DNA from: Clostridium beijerinckii
Lineage (GTDB): Bacteria; Bacillota; Clostridia; Clostridiales; Clostridiaceae
DNA length: 64,000 nucleotides
Direction of reading: 5' to 3'
NCBI RefSeq assembly: GCF_018223745.1
Contig: NZ_CP073653.1
Coordinates: forward strand, 2,198,001 to 2,262,000
Position numbers and translations under genes: made by a program. Of this stretch, positions 8,983-19,069 are shown piece after piece. The notes under the pieces were generated by a model, which ran no database searches, was not told the DNA's origin, and saw nothing but the letters and a program-made list of their open reading frames with translations. Position 1 is the first letter of the stretch. Every line of letters starts with the position of its first letter.

Positions 8983-9284
8983 TATAGATATCCAAAACTT
9001 AGATTTATACAATAACTTACCGAAAGGACAGGTACTCTGTTGTTTCGGTTACTGAGAATAAGTTGAGGCTTTCTAACAGCATAAGTTGCACCATTTCAGC
9101 ATGCTCCCGAGACAAGCTCGTGACAAGCAAAAATAGAACAACTTATGATGAAGAAATGCCTGCAACATATTCTCTAATGTAACACTGCATATTATGACCC
9201 CTGTGGTTACAAAAGAGTACCTGTCCTTTCTGATATAGCAGATTTTTCAAGCTATAAGTATAATTCTCAAATTTGATATCTATA
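8983..9284. mobile_element. MITE-like element, family T2 (complete copy)
   Basis: Bounded by inverted TATAGATATC (8983-8992) and GATATCTATA (9275-9284). The interior has nested inverted repeats (e.g. GGACAGGTACTCT near 9026 against AGAGTACCTGTCC near 9214) and carries no gene. A block reading AACACTGCATATTATGACC recurs in the copy at 50682-51022. No transposase gene is present in the window. Confidence 0.7.
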
Positions 9285-9400
9285 GATATCAAAATCGTAA
9301 CCTAGACTTACGCAGTAACTCACTGAAATCATAAATATTTTGCCCCACAGCTAGCTGTTGGACATTGTACTCGTTGAGGATATAAGTTTAACTAGAGATT
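9281..9400. repeat. Truncated T2 copy abutting the previous one
   Basis: A second TATAGATATC starts inside the terminal repeat of the preceding element and continues with AACCTAGACTTACGCAGTAAC, the T2 left-end sequence also seen at 41515. The match fades after about 120 bp. The right boundary is uncertain. Confidence 0.5.
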
Positions 9401-9449
9401 TAGGAGGAGAGGAATACAACTACATATAAGGAATAATCAAAAAAATATC

Positions 9450-9676
9450 AGGCACAATCAAATAAATAACAAGTCCTTTTGCCAGCCTATTTTCCATCAT
9501 GGGAAGCTCGACTCGCTACGCTCACTGAGTAAGCGATTCACACCAAATCATAGATTTGGGTTCTCTGCTCATCGGCAAATTGACCTAATAGGCCCGCTAT
9601 GAGGGCAATTCGCCTCCTTACCTGATGAAAAATATCCATGGCAACTTTGGAATTGTTATTCATTTTCATGTGCCTA
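9450..9676. mobile_element. MITE-like element, family T3 (complete copy)
   Basis: Left end AGGCACAATCAAATAAATAA, right end ATTGTTATTCATTTTCATGTGCCT. The interior reads GGCAAATTGACCTAATAGGCCCGC and TCCATCATGGG, shared with the copy at 16979-17238. It also carries a block (GCGATTCACACCAAATCATA) common to T1 elements. The right end lies about 20 bp before the next gene's start. Confidence 0.7.
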
Positions 9677-9697
9677 AAATGAAAGAAGTGCTTATGA

Positions 9698-11074
9698 ATG
9701 ATTATTATTAAAAATGGAACTATTGTGACTGAATCAGAAAGTTATTGTTCAGATATTATGATAGAAAATAATAAAATATCTTGCATTGGAACAAATTTGT
9801 CCAATGATAATGCAGAAATTATTGATGCTTTGGGAATGTATATAATTCCTGGAGCAGTGGATGTGCATACTCATATGGATTTGCAATCTGGAAATAGTCG
9901 ATCAATAGACGACTTTTATACTGGAACTGTTGCAGCTGTTTGTGGTGGAACTACAAGTATTGTTGATCATGTAGCCTTTGGTCCTAAAAATTGTGCTCTT
10001 CGCCACCAAATTGACGAATATCATAAATTGGCTAATGGAAAAGCAGTAATTGATTATGGATTCCATGGAGTAGTACAGCATGTAAATGATGAGGTTTTAT
10101 CTGAAATGGAGTCTTTGGCTAAAGAAGGAATTTCTAGCTTTAAGATTTATATGACATATGATTTTAAACTGGATGACGTCTCAATTTTAAAAGTATTAAA
10201 AAAAGCAAAAGAATTGGGAGTAATTATTGCTGTACACGCTGAAAACAATGATGTTATAAATTACCTTAGAGAAAATTATGTTTCAAATGGCTGTTTAGAA
10301 ACAATATATCATGCAAAATCACGACCAGACCATTGTGAAGCCGAGGCAATTAGCAGAGTGCTACATCTTGCAGCATTGGCAGGAGATGCTCCAATTTATA
10401 TTGTTCATATTTCTACTGAAAAGGGATTGGATGAGATAAGAAAAGCAAGAGCACAAGGGCAAAAGAATATTTTTTCTGAAACTTGCACTCAGTACTTAAC
10501 AATGACAGAGCAAAAATATCTTGAGCAAGATAATAATGGACTAAAATATGTAATGTCGCCACCTTTGCGTCAAAGTAATGATATTGATGCTCTATGGAAA
10601 GGCGTACAAGATGGTGCAATTAATATAATTGCTACTGATCACTGTTCATTCAATCTAAAAGGCGACAAACAAAAGGGGATTAACGATTTTACAAAATGCC
10701 CTAATGGAGCTCCTGGCGTTGCTGAACGAGTAAGGGTGATTTTCTCTGAAGGCGTTATGAAAAAGAAAATTTCAATTAATCGTTTTGTAGAACTTTTATG
10801 TACAAATCCTGCAAAGATTTATGGACTTTATCCTAAAAAGGGTTCTTTGATTCCAGGTGGGGATGCTGATATTACTATAATTAACCCAAATTCTGAGTAT
10901 ACTCTTACAAGAAGTATGCTTCATGGAGCTGTAGATTACACATGCTTTGAAGGCATGACATTAAAGGGAGATATTGATATTGTAATACAGAGTGGTAAAG
11001 TAGCTTATAAAAATAATAAGTTTTTAGGGAAAAAAGGTGATGGAAAATTTATTAAGAGAAAAGTAATTGGATAA
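9698..11074 (+). CDS. hyuA: Dihydropyrimidinase/hydantoinase-type cyclic amidohydrolase
   Basis: Opens a cyclic ureide/imide ring, here probably in anaerobic purine breakdown (the hyuA/ygeZ-like position of the urate cluster). Metal ligands are visible: HTHMDL (about residue 58), the carboxylated-lysine region SFKIYMTY (about 150), HAEN, IVHIST, and ATDHCSF. The length of 458 aa is standard. The start ATG follows the right end of a T3 element by about 20 bp and has only a weak AAAGAAG ribosome binding site, so the original leader may have been replaced. It probably acts in the cytosol as a homotetramer; the true substrate is not determined by sequence. Confidence 0.88.
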   Translation: MIIIKNGTIVTESESYCSDIMIENNKISCIGTNLSNDNAEIIDALGMYIIPGAVDVHTHMDLQSGNSRSIDDFYTGTVAAVCGGTTSIVDHVAFGPKNCALRHQIDEYHKLANGKAVIDYGFHGVVQHVNDEVLSEMESLAKEGISSFKIYMTYDFKLDDVSILKVLKKAKELGVIIAVHAENNDVINYLRENYVSNGCLETIYHAKSRPDHCEAEAISRVLHLAALAGDAPIYIVHISTEKGLDEIRKARAQGQKNIFSETCTQYLTMTEQKYLEQDNNGLKYVMSPPLRQSNDIDALWKGVQDGAINIIATDHCSFNLKGDKQKGINDFTKCPNGAPGVAERVRVIFSEGVMKKKISINRFVELLCTNPAKIYGLYPKKGSLIPGGDADITIINPNSEYTLTRSMLHGAVDYTCFEGMTLKGDIDIVIQSGKVAYKNNKFLGKKGDGKFIKRKVIG

Positions 11075-11193
11075 TAGTATATTGTTTATTTAATATATTA
11101 AGCACAGTGGCCACAATAGTTGGTTGTATGCTTTGAATTATAACAAAACATATTTATGTAATGTAAATATAAGATGATAAAGGAGATTTTAGA

Positions 11194-11835
11194 ATGAATG
11201 TATATGATGATTTGGATTTTTTTAAAAGGCTTATTAAAGGGATTGCAGAAGAGTTTGGTCCAAACTGTGAAGTCGCGATTCATGATCTAAAAGCAGGATA
11301 TGAACATAGCATTATAGCGATTGAAAATGGTCATGTTACAGGACGTAAAGTTGGGGATGTTGCATCGCGAATTGCAATGGAAACAATTCACTCAAATCTT
11401 CAGCATAAAGACCATTATAGTTATAGTACCCGTACAAATGATGGACGTATTTTGAAATCTACTACTATATGCATTCCAGATGAAAATGGTAAAGCGAAAG
11501 CACTTCTTTGTATTAATTATGATATCACTCAGCTAATGGTATCTAATAAGATTATAGAAGATTTTGTTTCAATAAAGGAAGTAGAACGCAGTGATGAAAG
11601 TGATGTTACAATTCCAACTGATGTTAATCAACTTCTCAAAGACTTAATTGAGGAATCGTATCAATTAATTGGAAAACCTGTTGCGGTCATGACTAAAGAA
11701 GATAAAATGAAAGCCATTAAATATTTAGAGAGTAAAGGTGCGCTTTTAATTAAAAGATCGGGAGATAAAATTTCAAAGTTCTATGATATTTCAAAATATT
11801 CACTTTACAGCTATTTAAATAATAATGAGGATTAA
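11194..11835 (+). CDS. YheO-type PAS/HTH transcriptional regulator
   Basis: The N-terminal about 120 residues match the YheO-like PAS domain (FGPNCEVAIHDL; GRILKSTTICIPDENG). The C-terminal about 60 residues form the DauR-type helix-turn-helix (KPVAVMTKEDKMKAIKYLES, then FYDISKYSLYSYLN). The family often controls amino acid or purine catabolic operons. It lies between hydantoinase and guanine deaminase genes in the same direction, so a local regulator of the purine genes is likely. AAAGGAGA precedes the start at a good distance. Its effector is unknown. Confidence 0.85.
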   Translation: MNVYDDLDFFKRLIKGIAEEFGPNCEVAIHDLKAGYEHSIIAIENGHVTGRKVGDVASRIAMETIHSNLQHKDHYSYSTRTNDGRILKSTTICIPDENGKAKALLCINYDITQLMVSNKIIEDFVSIKEVERSDESDVTIPTDVNQLLKDLIEESYQLIGKPVAVMTKEDKMKAIKYLESKGALLIKRSGDKISKFYDISKYSLYSYLNNNED

Positions 11836-12187
11836 ATATAATCACTGTAAAATATTTAAAAGGATTAATAAAAAATCGAACAATTAGTCTTTCATTCTAT
11901 AGATTATTAATTTAATAAGTAATAATTCTGTGTAAATCAGATATATATAATAATAGAACTCATATATAAAATAAATAAGATTAGATGAAATGTATTACTT
12001 AAATATATAAATTAATTGAAAAATACCAATATATGGAATATAATTGAAATTGATCAACTAGTCAGTTAGTGATAATAAAAACAAGAAAGGACTAGTTCGT
12101 CAAATTGACAATACGGTAAACGTTTCCTTAAAAATTTATATTTAATTTATAAAAGTGACCCTTTGATCATTGGTAATGTATATTTTG
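11836..12187. other. Intergenic region upstream of guanine deaminase, with a LacI/cre-like palindrome
   Basis: No gene is supported. TTGACA at 12105-12110 could be a minus-35 box. Immediately after it, GGTAAACGTTTCC (12115-12127) is a near-perfect palindrome centred on ACGT, like CcpA/PurR-type operators. Such a site inside a promoter would act as a repressor or CcpA target. No good minus-10 box is seen at the right spacing. Confidence 0.3.
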
Positions 12188-12226
12188 GGTACATGAAAGA
12201 AAATTATATTTTTGAATGTGCCTTAT
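12188..12226. repeat. Minimal T3 element (two ends fused)
   Basis: GGTACATGAAAGAAAATTATATTTTTGAATGTGCCTTA joins a degenerate T3 left end to a good right end with almost no interior, directly before the guaD ribosome binding site. Confidence 0.55.
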
Positions 12227-12240
12227 TAGGAGGGCTTGTG

Positions 12241-13524
12241 ATGCAAGATGAGTATATTGTTAAAGGCAATATTATTTTTACTAAAGAATTAGGTAAGTAT
12301 GAAATATTTGAAAATGGATATATTGTTATTGATGGTAAATTTGTTAAAAGTGTTTATAAAGAGCTGCCTAAAAAATTCAGTAAACTAAAGATTTTAGATT
12401 ATGGGCATGCACTTATAATACCAGGATTTATTGACATCCATTCACATGCACCACAGTTTCCAAATCTAGGATTAGGACTAGATAAGGAACTTATGCCATG
12501 GTTAGATTCATACACCTTTCCAGAAGAAAAAAAATATTCAGATATAGACTATGCAAAAAAAGTGTATTCTGCTTTTGTAAAAAGTTTATGGAAATATGGC
12601 ACTACGAGATCTTGCGTTTTTGCTACCATTCATAAGAATTCAACAAAGTTATTAATGGATTTGTTTGCAGAAGCAGGATTAGGTGCATATGTAGGAAAGG
12701 TTAATATGAATAGAAATGCACCAGAATATTTATTAGAAAGTGCAGAGGAATCCATTCATAATACTAAAGAACTATTAGATGAATATGGGAAAAAATATGA
12801 ATTAGTGAAACCTATTATTACACCAAGATTTGTTCCAACATGCAGCTTTGAGCTCTTAAAAAGTCTTGGGGAATTATCAAAAAAATATAATGTTCCAGTG
12901 CAATCTCATTTGAGTGAAAATTTGAGCGAAATTAGTTTTGTGAAAAAACTACATCCTAAATTAAAAAACTATGCAAGTGTCTATAATGAAGCGGGATTGC
13001 TTGGTGATCTTCCTACTATAATGGCTCATTGTATTTGGCTAGAAGAAGAAGAAATTGAACTAATGGTGAAAAAAGAAGCTTTCATTGCCCATTGTCCTAA
13101 TTCAAATAACAATTTATCAAGTGGTATTGCACCTATTCGAAAATTGATGAAAAAAGGGTTAAACATAGGACTTGGAACAGATATATCAGGTGGACATAGT
13201 GTATCGATGGCGAATGTAATTGCTAGTTGTGCTCAGGTGTCAAAGTTAAAATGGCTAGAAAGTAATAAATCAGACAAGCCTCTAACCACAGCAGAATTAT
13301 TATATTTAGCAACAAAGGGTGGAGGAAAGTTTTTTGGTAAAGTGGGAAGTTTTGAAGAAGGATATGAATTTGATGCCTTAATTATTGACGATAGCAGTCT
13401 ATCCATCTTCAAGCCATTGTCAGTAGAAGAAAGACTAGAAAAATTTATTTATACAGGTGATGACAGAAATATTAAGGAAATATATGTAGCAGGTAAAAAG
13501 ATAGAAGAACCGAAACAATATTGA
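12241..13524 (+). CDS. guaD: Guanine deaminase
   Basis: Hydrolyses guanine to xanthine and ammonia, feeding the xanthine dehydrogenases downstream. Zinc motif DIHSHAPQFPNLG (HxH with the family-specific APQ), then SHLSE, AHC and GTDISGG with the catalytic Asp. The start is ATG 12241 with TTAGGAGGG at the right distance; the longer open frame from 12163 is repeat-derived. The protein is 427 aa, as usual for bacterial GuaD. It belongs to the amidohydrolase superfamily and is cytosolic. Neighbouring ssnA is a relative in the same superfamily but a separate family. Confidence 0.92.
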   Translation: MQDEYIVKGNIIFTKELGKYEIFENGYIVIDGKFVKSVYKELPKKFSKLKILDYGHALIIPGFIDIHSHAPQFPNLGLGLDKELMPWLDSYTFPEEKKYSDIDYAKKVYSAFVKSLWKYGTTRSCVFATIHKNSTKLLMDLFAEAGLGAYVGKVNMNRNAPEYLLESAEESIHNTKELLDEYGKKYELVKPIITPRFVPTCSFELLKSLGELSKKYNVPVQSHLSENLSEISFVKKLHPKLKNYASVYNEAGLLGDLPTIMAHCIWLEEEEIELMVKKEAFIAHCPNSNNNLSSGIAPIRKLMKKGLNIGLGTDISGGHSVSMANVIASCAQVSKLKWLESNKSDKPLTTAELLYLATKGGGKFFGKVGSFEEGYEFDALIIDDSSLSIFKPLSVEERLEKFIYTGDDRNIKEIYVAGKKIEEPKQY

Positions 13525-13585
13525 ATATTTTTACGCTAAAATTTGATTAACTAGTTAATAAGTATTGACTTATATTTATTTCAGT

Positions 13586-13927
13586 TATAGATATCACAAT
13601 CATAAACTGCACTTAGACTATGAAATATCTTCCAACCAGAAATGATTAATATACTTTTGTAGAATGTTTCATTGGTAATTTTGATGGATGTGATTCTTTG
13701 GCTATAAGTTGTTCCAAATGTGCTAGTTCAAAAAGTGAGAATCGAAATTTTATATTTCGTTCTTCGAACTTTCTCTGTGAGCGCTTGTTCTTTGAGGCCA
13801 GCACTTTGGGTACAACTTTATAGCCTTAGAATCACCCATCAAAATTACCTAGAAACTGGAACAAAAGTATGTTATTCATTTCGATGAGACATACGCATAA
13901 GTTCAGATTTTAGCTGGGGTATCTATA
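13586..13927. mobile_element. MITE-like element, family T2 (complete copy)
   Basis: Inverted ends TATAGATATC (13586) and GGTATCTATA (ending 13927). The interior is a large imperfect palindrome: GATGGATGTGATTCT (about 13682) pairs with AGAATCACCCATC (about 13829), and GGCTATAAGTTGT with ACAACTTTATAGCC. It occupies most of the guaD-ygfK gap. Confidence 0.7.
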
Positions 13928-13964
13928 ATTTAAACAGAAAAAATAGAAAATAGGGGGATTATTT

Positions 13965-16900
13965 ATGAGTGATAAAATGCAACGCATTCCTTTTGAAAAA
14001 ATGTTAACTTGGATTACTAGAGAGTTAAAAGAAAAAGAATCTATTTTTGGCGTGCATAAAGATAAATTTTATTATAATGAAACTGGAAAATCAATTACGT
14101 TATTTAATGAGAAACTTTCATCACCACTTGGACCGGCAGCAGGCCCAAATTCTCAATTAGCACAAAATATTGTTTGTGCATATTTAACTGGAAGTCGTTT
14201 TATTGAATTAAAAACAGTACAAGTTATTGATGGAGAAGATATTACAGTGTCTAAACCTTGCATCAATGCACAAGATGAGGGGTACAATGTAGAGTGGTCT
14301 ACAGAATTAAAGGTATCAGAAGCCTTTGATGAATATGTAAAAGCCTGGTTTTTACTTCATGTCTTAATGAAAGAGCTCAAATTCGCAAAGGAAAGAGATT
14401 TTATGTTCAATATGAGCGTGGGATATGACTTGAAAGGCATAAAATCTTCTAAAATTGATACTTATATTAAAGGGATGCAAAACGCATCGTCTACAAAAAT
14501 TTGGACAGAATGTCAAGAAGCACTTCTTTCTCATATAGAAATGTTTTCTGAATTTACAAAGGAAGATTTGGAAAAAATTTCACCAACTATTTGTTCATCT
14601 ATTACGATCTCAACACTTCATGGTTGTCCTGCTAATGAAATTGAAAGCATTGCTAGCTATTTTATTGAAGAAAAAAAATTAAATACTTATATTAAGATGA
14701 ATCCTACATTACTAGGAGAAAAGTTTGTTAAAGAAACTTTAACAGCCATGGGATATGACTATATAGTTCTTAATGGACATCATTTTACAAATGATTTGCA
14801 GTACTCAGATGGAGTTGCAATGCTAAAACGTTTGAAGGCGGTCGCAAATAACTTGAATTTAGAAATAGGAGTTAAACTAACTAACACACTGCCAGCTAAA
14901 ATAATTAATAATGAATTATCAGGGGAAGAAATGTATATGTCAGGACGTGCATTATTCCCACTATCTATATCTTTAGCAAGTAAATTAGCTAAAGAATTTA
15001 ATGGTGATTTACAAATTTCTTATTCAGGAGGGGCTGATTTCTTTAATATTGATAAGATATTATCTACAGGAATTAGTCCAATAACATTTGCTACATCTAT
15101 CTTAAAGCCAGGTGGTTACGAAAGAATAACTCAAATGGCTAAAAAAGTTGAGAAACAGCTTAATGGTAAAATTTCTGGAATTAATGTAGAAATTCTAGAG
15201 GACATAGTCAAGGAAACTATTAAGGATAAACATTATCGAAAAGAACTACGACTTGTTAATAGCAGAAAACTTAATTCTAACCTTCAGTTTTATGATTGTG
15301 CAGTCGCACCTTGCTCTGTAGGATGTCCAATTAATCAGCAAATCCCACAATATACAGCTTTAGTAGGGCAAAAAAAATATGATGAGGCTTTTTCAATAAT
15401 TGCGATAGATAACGCGTTACCGGCTATTACATCAACTATTTGTAATCATAAATGCCAGACTAAATGTACTAGAATTGATTATGATGAATCTGTTTCAATT
15501 AGAGATTTAAAACAAATTGCAGTTTTAAATGCACAGGATAAATTTATTGAGTCTATTGAACCAACAGATATTAGAACCGGGAAAAAAGTTGTTATTATTG
15601 GAGCTGGTCCTGCAGGTCTTTCATTAGCTCTTTTCTTAAGGAGAAATGGTGTAGATGTTACTGTAAGGGATAAAAAGGAAAGTGCATTGGGTGTCGTAGA
15701 GCATGTTATACCTGAGTTTAGAATTTCTTCTGAAATGATTAAAAAAGACTTGGAAATGGTTAAAAAGCAAGGAGTAAAATTTCAATTTTGTGTAGATGAA
15801 AATATTAATTTGAAAGAATTAAAAAAGGAATATGATTATGTAGTGTTAGCCATAGGAGCATGGAAACCTGGAAAAGTTTCACTAAGCGATTGCGATAATA
15901 AAGCAATTAATGCTATCTCATTTTTAGAAAAATATAAGAAACAAAAAGGAAATATTGCTTTAGGTAAAAAAGTTTGTGTTATTGGAGGAGGAGATGTTGC
16001 CATGGATGCAGCACGCTCAGCTAAAAGGGTGAGTGGCGTTGAAGAGGTTTCTATTATATATAGAAGAACTAAAAAATATATGCCAGCGGATAATGAAGAA
16101 ATAGAACTTGCTATTTCTGAAGGTATTTTACTTAAAGAACTCCTTACGCCAATTTCTATTGACGATGGAAAACTTACTTGTGAAAAAATGATTTTAGGTG
16201 ATAGAGATGCATCCTTAAGAAGAAGTTCTGTAGGTACTGGAGAAATAACAACATTAGATACAGATACAGTCATTATAGCAACAGGTGAAAAAATTGATAG
16301 TAATTTATTAAGACAAAATGAAATAAATTTGGATTCTAATGAATTTCCTGTTGTTAACGAAAAATTAGAAACAAATATTGCAAATGTATATATTATTGGC
16401 GATTTAAAAAAAGGTCCATCTACAATTGTTAATGCAATAGCAGATGCAAAAATAGTTACAAAAGATATTCTAGCAAAAGAAGGTTTGAGTTCTGATTTTA
16501 AGCAACAAGGTTATTGTACTGATGAAAAGATATTATATGGAAGGAAGGGAATATTAGGAGATTCAAAGTCTTGTGAAGAAGAAGCTGATAGATGTTTAGG
16601 GTGCAAGAACATTTGTGAATTATGCGTTGATGTTTGTCCTAATAGAGCAAACGTAATGATTAATGTAAACAGTGATTTTGTTTCTAATCATCAGATTATA
16701 CATTTAGATGGTATGTGTAATGAGTGCGGTAATTGTGGTATTTTTTGTCATCATAAAGGAAATCCATATAAGGATAAAATAACAGTTTTTTGGAGTAAAG
16801 AAGATTTTGAAAATAGTGATAACAAAGGATTTTTTACTGAAAATTTAGAAAAAGGCATTTGTCTAGTAAGAACTGAAGAAAACGCTATTATAAGTTATAC

Positions 16901-16982
16901 TGCTTCGCAGCAATCAGAAGTTTCAAAAGAAATGGCTAGTCTAATTCAAACGTGTATAGATAAGTATGATTATATGCTTTAG
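13965..16982 (+). CDS. ygfK: YgfK: large iron-sulfur flavoprotein, putative selenate reductase family
   Basis: Multidomain redox enzyme of the urate/purine cluster, thought to carry out an NAD(P)H-dependent reductive step on a purine; the old name selenate reductase reflects genetics, not a proven substrate. The N-terminal about 420 residues form a dihydropyrimidine-dehydrogenase/DHOD-like barrel (SPLGPAAGPNSQLA). Next comes a GltD-like region with CAVAPCSVGCPINQ Fe-S cysteines, an FAD GxGxxG at VVIIGAGPAGLS, and an NAD(P)H site VCVIGGGDVAMD. The C-terminal ferredoxin part has CLGCKNICELCVDVCPNRA and CNECGNCGIFC. 1005 aa is full length. A GGGGG site lies 11 nt upstream. Its stop codon overlaps the end of a T3 element. 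Confidence 0.9.
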   Translation: MSDKMQRIPFEKMLTWITRELKEKESIFGVHKDKFYYNETGKSITLFNEKLSSPLGPAAGPNSQLAQNIVCAYLTGSRFIELKTVQVIDGEDITVSKPCINAQDEGYNVEWSTELKVSEAFDEYVKAWFLLHVLMKELKFAKERDFMFNMSVGYDLKGIKSSKIDTYIKGMQNASSTKIWTECQEALLSHIEMFSEFTKEDLEKISPTICSSITISTLHGCPANEIESIASYFIEEKKLNTYIKMNPTLLGEKFVKETLTAMGYDYIVLNGHHFTNDLQYSDGVAMLKRLKAVANNLNLEIGVKLTNTLPAKIINNELSGEEMYMSGRALFPLSISLASKLAKEFNGDLQISYSGGADFFNIDKILSTGISPITFATSILKPGGYERITQMAKKVEKQLNGKISGINVEILEDIVKETIKDKHYRKELRLVNSRKLNSNLQFYDCAVAPCSVGCPINQQIPQYTALVGQKKYDEAFSIIAIDNALPAITSTICNHKCQTKCTRIDYDESVSIRDLKQIAVLNAQDKFIESIEPTDIRTGKKVVIIGAGPAGLSLALFLRRNGVDVTVRDKKESALGVVEHVIPEFRISSEMIKKDLEMVKKQGVKFQFCVDENINLKELKKEYDYVVLAIGAWKPGKVSLSDCDNKAINAISFLEKYKKQKGNIALGKKVCVIGGGDVAMDAARSAKRVSGVEEVSIIYRRTKKYMPADNEEIELAISEGILLKELLTPISIDDGKLTCEKMILGDRDASLRRSSVGTGEITTLDTDTVIIATGEKIDSNLLRQNEINLDSNEFPVVNEKLETNIANVYIIGDLKKGPSTIVNAIADAKIVTKDILAKEGLSSDFKQQGYCTDEKILYGRKGILGDSKSCEEEADRCLGCKNICELCVDVCPNRANVMINVNSDFVSNHQIIHLDGMCNECGNCGIFCHHKGNPYKDKITVFWSKEDFENSDNKGFFTENLEKGICLVRTEENAIISYTASQQSEVSKEMASLIQTCIDKYDYML

Positions 16983-17238
16983 GCATGTGAAAATAAATAA
17001 CGAGTCCAAAGTTGCCAATATAAGTTCCGACATGCAGCATAGCTACTCTGTTCTAATGTGTGGATATTTTTCATCAGGCAAGGAGGCAAATTACCCTCAT
17101 AGTGGGCCTATTATAAGTGAGAGTCCAAATCTTGTATTTGTTTTCTCGAACTTAGTTAAATTGCGCATGTAATTTAACCTCCTTTAATGATGGAAAATAG
17201 GCTAGTAAATGGACTTGTCATTTTTTGAATGTGCCTTA
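16979..17238. mobile_element. MITE-like element, family T3 (complete copy)
   Basis: Starts TTAGGCATGTGAAAATAAAT, with TAG being the ygfK stop, and ends GACTTGTCATTTTTTGAATGTGCCTTA. The interior has inner inverted repeats (GGATATTTTTCATCAGGCAA; AATGATGGAAAATAGGC). A 68-codon ORF inside is not a gene. Confidence 0.7.
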
Positions 17239-17331
17239 GTATTAAAAATTAAATAGATAGCAAGCGAAGAGGTTATGTACCATTGCAAGAGGGGGAGTGT
17301 ATGGCAAGGATTTAGAAAATTGAAACAACAA

Positions 17332-17370
17332 TAAGGCACATGAATTTGTTATTTATTTGATTGTGCCTAA
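17332..17370. repeat. Minimal T3 palindrome
   Basis: TAAGGCACATGAATTTGTTA followed by TTTATTTGATTGTGCCTAA: the two T3 ends fused into a 39-bp near-palindrome just upstream of the permease gene. It could also act as a hairpin in RNA. Confidence 0.65.
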
Positions 17371-17400
17371 CACTAGCTATAATTTTAAGGAGGACATTTC

Positions 17401-18825
17401 ATGAAAAAAGATGTAACCAAACAAAAACCATCATTTTTGGAGAGTTATTTTCACTTGGAGGAAAATAACTCAAATGTAAAGACAGAAATACTTGCTGGAA
17501 TTACTACTTTTGTTACAATGGCATACATTATATTTGTTAATCCTAATATATTAAAAATAGCTGGTATGAATTCTGCAAATGCAGTAGGAGATGCAGCAGC
17601 ACAGTTTAGTGTAGGCTCTGATCCAATAGTATCATCAGTTTTCGTAGCTACTTGTCTCGCAGCTGCCATTGGCACATTAATAATGGGGCTGTATGCAAAT
17701 CTTCCTTTTGCTCAGGCTCCTGGTATGGGTCTTAATGCATTTTTTACGTATACAGTATGTTTAACCTTAGGTTTTACATGGCATCAGGCTTTATCATGCG
17801 TATTCATGTCAGGTGTATTATTTATACTTATTACAGTAACATCCATACGAGAAAAGATAGTTGATGCAATACCTCAAAATCTAAAATATGCAATTTCCGG
17901 AGGTATTGGACTCTATATAGCTCTTATTGGATTGAAATCTGGTGGTGTAGTAGTGTCAAATCCAGCAACATTAGTTGGATTCGGAAACTTTGCAAATCCA
18001 GGAACACTGCTTACTATAATAGGAATCATAATAACTGCTGTTCTAATGGCTAGGGGTATTAAGGGTTCAATTTTAATTGGAATAATTTCAACTACAATAA
18101 TAGGAATTCCATTCAAAATCACATCACTTGAAAATTTACATGTTTTCAGTGCACCACCATCACTTGCTCCTACGTTTGCAGCATTTGATTTTGCAGGACT
18201 TTTTTCAAAAGGAGGCACATCAATAGGAGGCGCATTTCTTAGCGTTATAATGGTTGTTATAACCATTTGTTTAGTCGATCTTTTTGATACTATCGGAACT
18301 CTTGTAGGTACAGCTACAAAAGCAGGAATGGTTGATGAAAATGGTAAGGTTTTAAGAATGAAAAAAGCATTGATTTGTGATGCAGTAGCAACAACTGCTG
18401 GTTCAGTTTTAGGTACAAGTACCATTTCAACATATATTGAGTCTACAGCTGGTGTTTCAGAAGGAGGAAGAACTGGACTTACTTCAACAGTAGTGGGAAT
18501 ATTATTTATTTTATCATTATTCTTCTCAGGCCTTGTTGGTATAGTTCCAGGACAAGCAACAGCTCCAGCCCTTGTAATAGTAGGTGTTTTAATGATGTCA
18601 GCAATTGTTAATATAGATTTCAGCGATTTTACAGAAGCAGTTCCAGCCTTTTTTGCTATATCATTAATGGCTTTTTCTTATAGTATAGCTAATGGAATTG
18701 CAGTTGCTATGATTTTTTATCCAATAACAAAAATAGCTACAGGCAGACAAAAAGAAATCCATCCAATAGTGTATATACTTGCAGTATTATTCATTCTTAG
18801 ATATATTTTACTTCCCTTTGAATAA
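17401..18825 (+). CDS. AzgA-type purine permease (guanine/hypoxanthine/adenine)
   Basis: Proton-coupled nucleobase importer of the NCS2/AzgA family (E. coli GhxP/GhxQ, B. subtilis PbuG-like). About 12 hydrophobic segments. Family marks are EILAGITTFVTMAYIIFVNP at the N-terminus, APGMGLNAFFTYTV, and the VDLFDTIGTLVG and STYIESTAGVSEGGRTGLT stretches in helices 8 and 10. Length is 474 aa. A strong AAGGAGG lies 9 nt upstream. It probably supplies hypoxanthine or guanine to guanine deaminase and xanthine dehydrogenase here. Exact specificity is not readable. Confidence 0.9.
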   Translation: MKKDVTKQKPSFLESYFHLEENNSNVKTEILAGITTFVTMAYIIFVNPNILKIAGMNSANAVGDAAAQFSVGSDPIVSSVFVATCLAAAIGTLIMGLYANLPFAQAPGMGLNAFFTYTVCLTLGFTWHQALSCVFMSGVLFILITVTSIREKIVDAIPQNLKYAISGGIGLYIALIGLKSGGVVVSNPATLVGFGNFANPGTLLTIIGIIITAVLMARGIKGSILIGIISTTIIGIPFKITSLENLHVFSAPPSLAPTFAAFDFAGLFSKGGTSIGGAFLSVIMVVITICLVDLFDTIGTLVGTATKAGMVDENGKVLRMKKALICDAVATTAGSVLGTSTISTYIESTAGVSEGGRTGLTSTVVGILFILSLFFSGLVGIVPGQATAPALVIVGVLMMSAIVNIDFSDFTEAVPAFFAISLMAFSYSIANGIAVAMIFYPITKIATGRQKEIHPIVYILAVLFILRYILLPFE

Positions 18826-18916
18826 AACTATGGAATAGTAACTTATATACCAGTTAATGATATTAGGAAGTATATTATGAGTTAAAACGTTAGTAATCAC
18901 AAAACTTGCGAGATAA

Positions 18917-19069
18917 GTTAAAATGTCTATGCCAAATAAGGTAACTAGGTGTTTAGATTTAATAAGTCACATTCAAAAAAATAATCATAGCAACTTTGGA
19001 TTTGTTATTTATTTTCTTCATGTGCCTAAAACAAACTATATCACCTAGTTCAGCCAATATGACATTTTC
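18917..19069. repeat. Inverted-repeat element with a nested T3 end
   Basis: Left AAAATGTCTATGCC plus AACTAGGTG (about 18920-18951) is matched by inverted CACCTAGTTCAGCC plus GACATTTT (19042-19069). Between them lies a T3 right end (TTGTTATTTATTTTCTTCATGTGCCTAA, about 19002-19030). This looks like one element inserted in another. Confidence 0.5.

Noticed and set aside
15836..16273. 145-codon minus-strand ORF within ygfK
   Set aside because: Antisense to a well-supported flavoprotein domain; low-complexity product.
16966..17172. 68-codon ORF overlapping the end of ygfK
   Set aside because: Falls in a T3 element and overlaps ygfK in another frame; no start signal.
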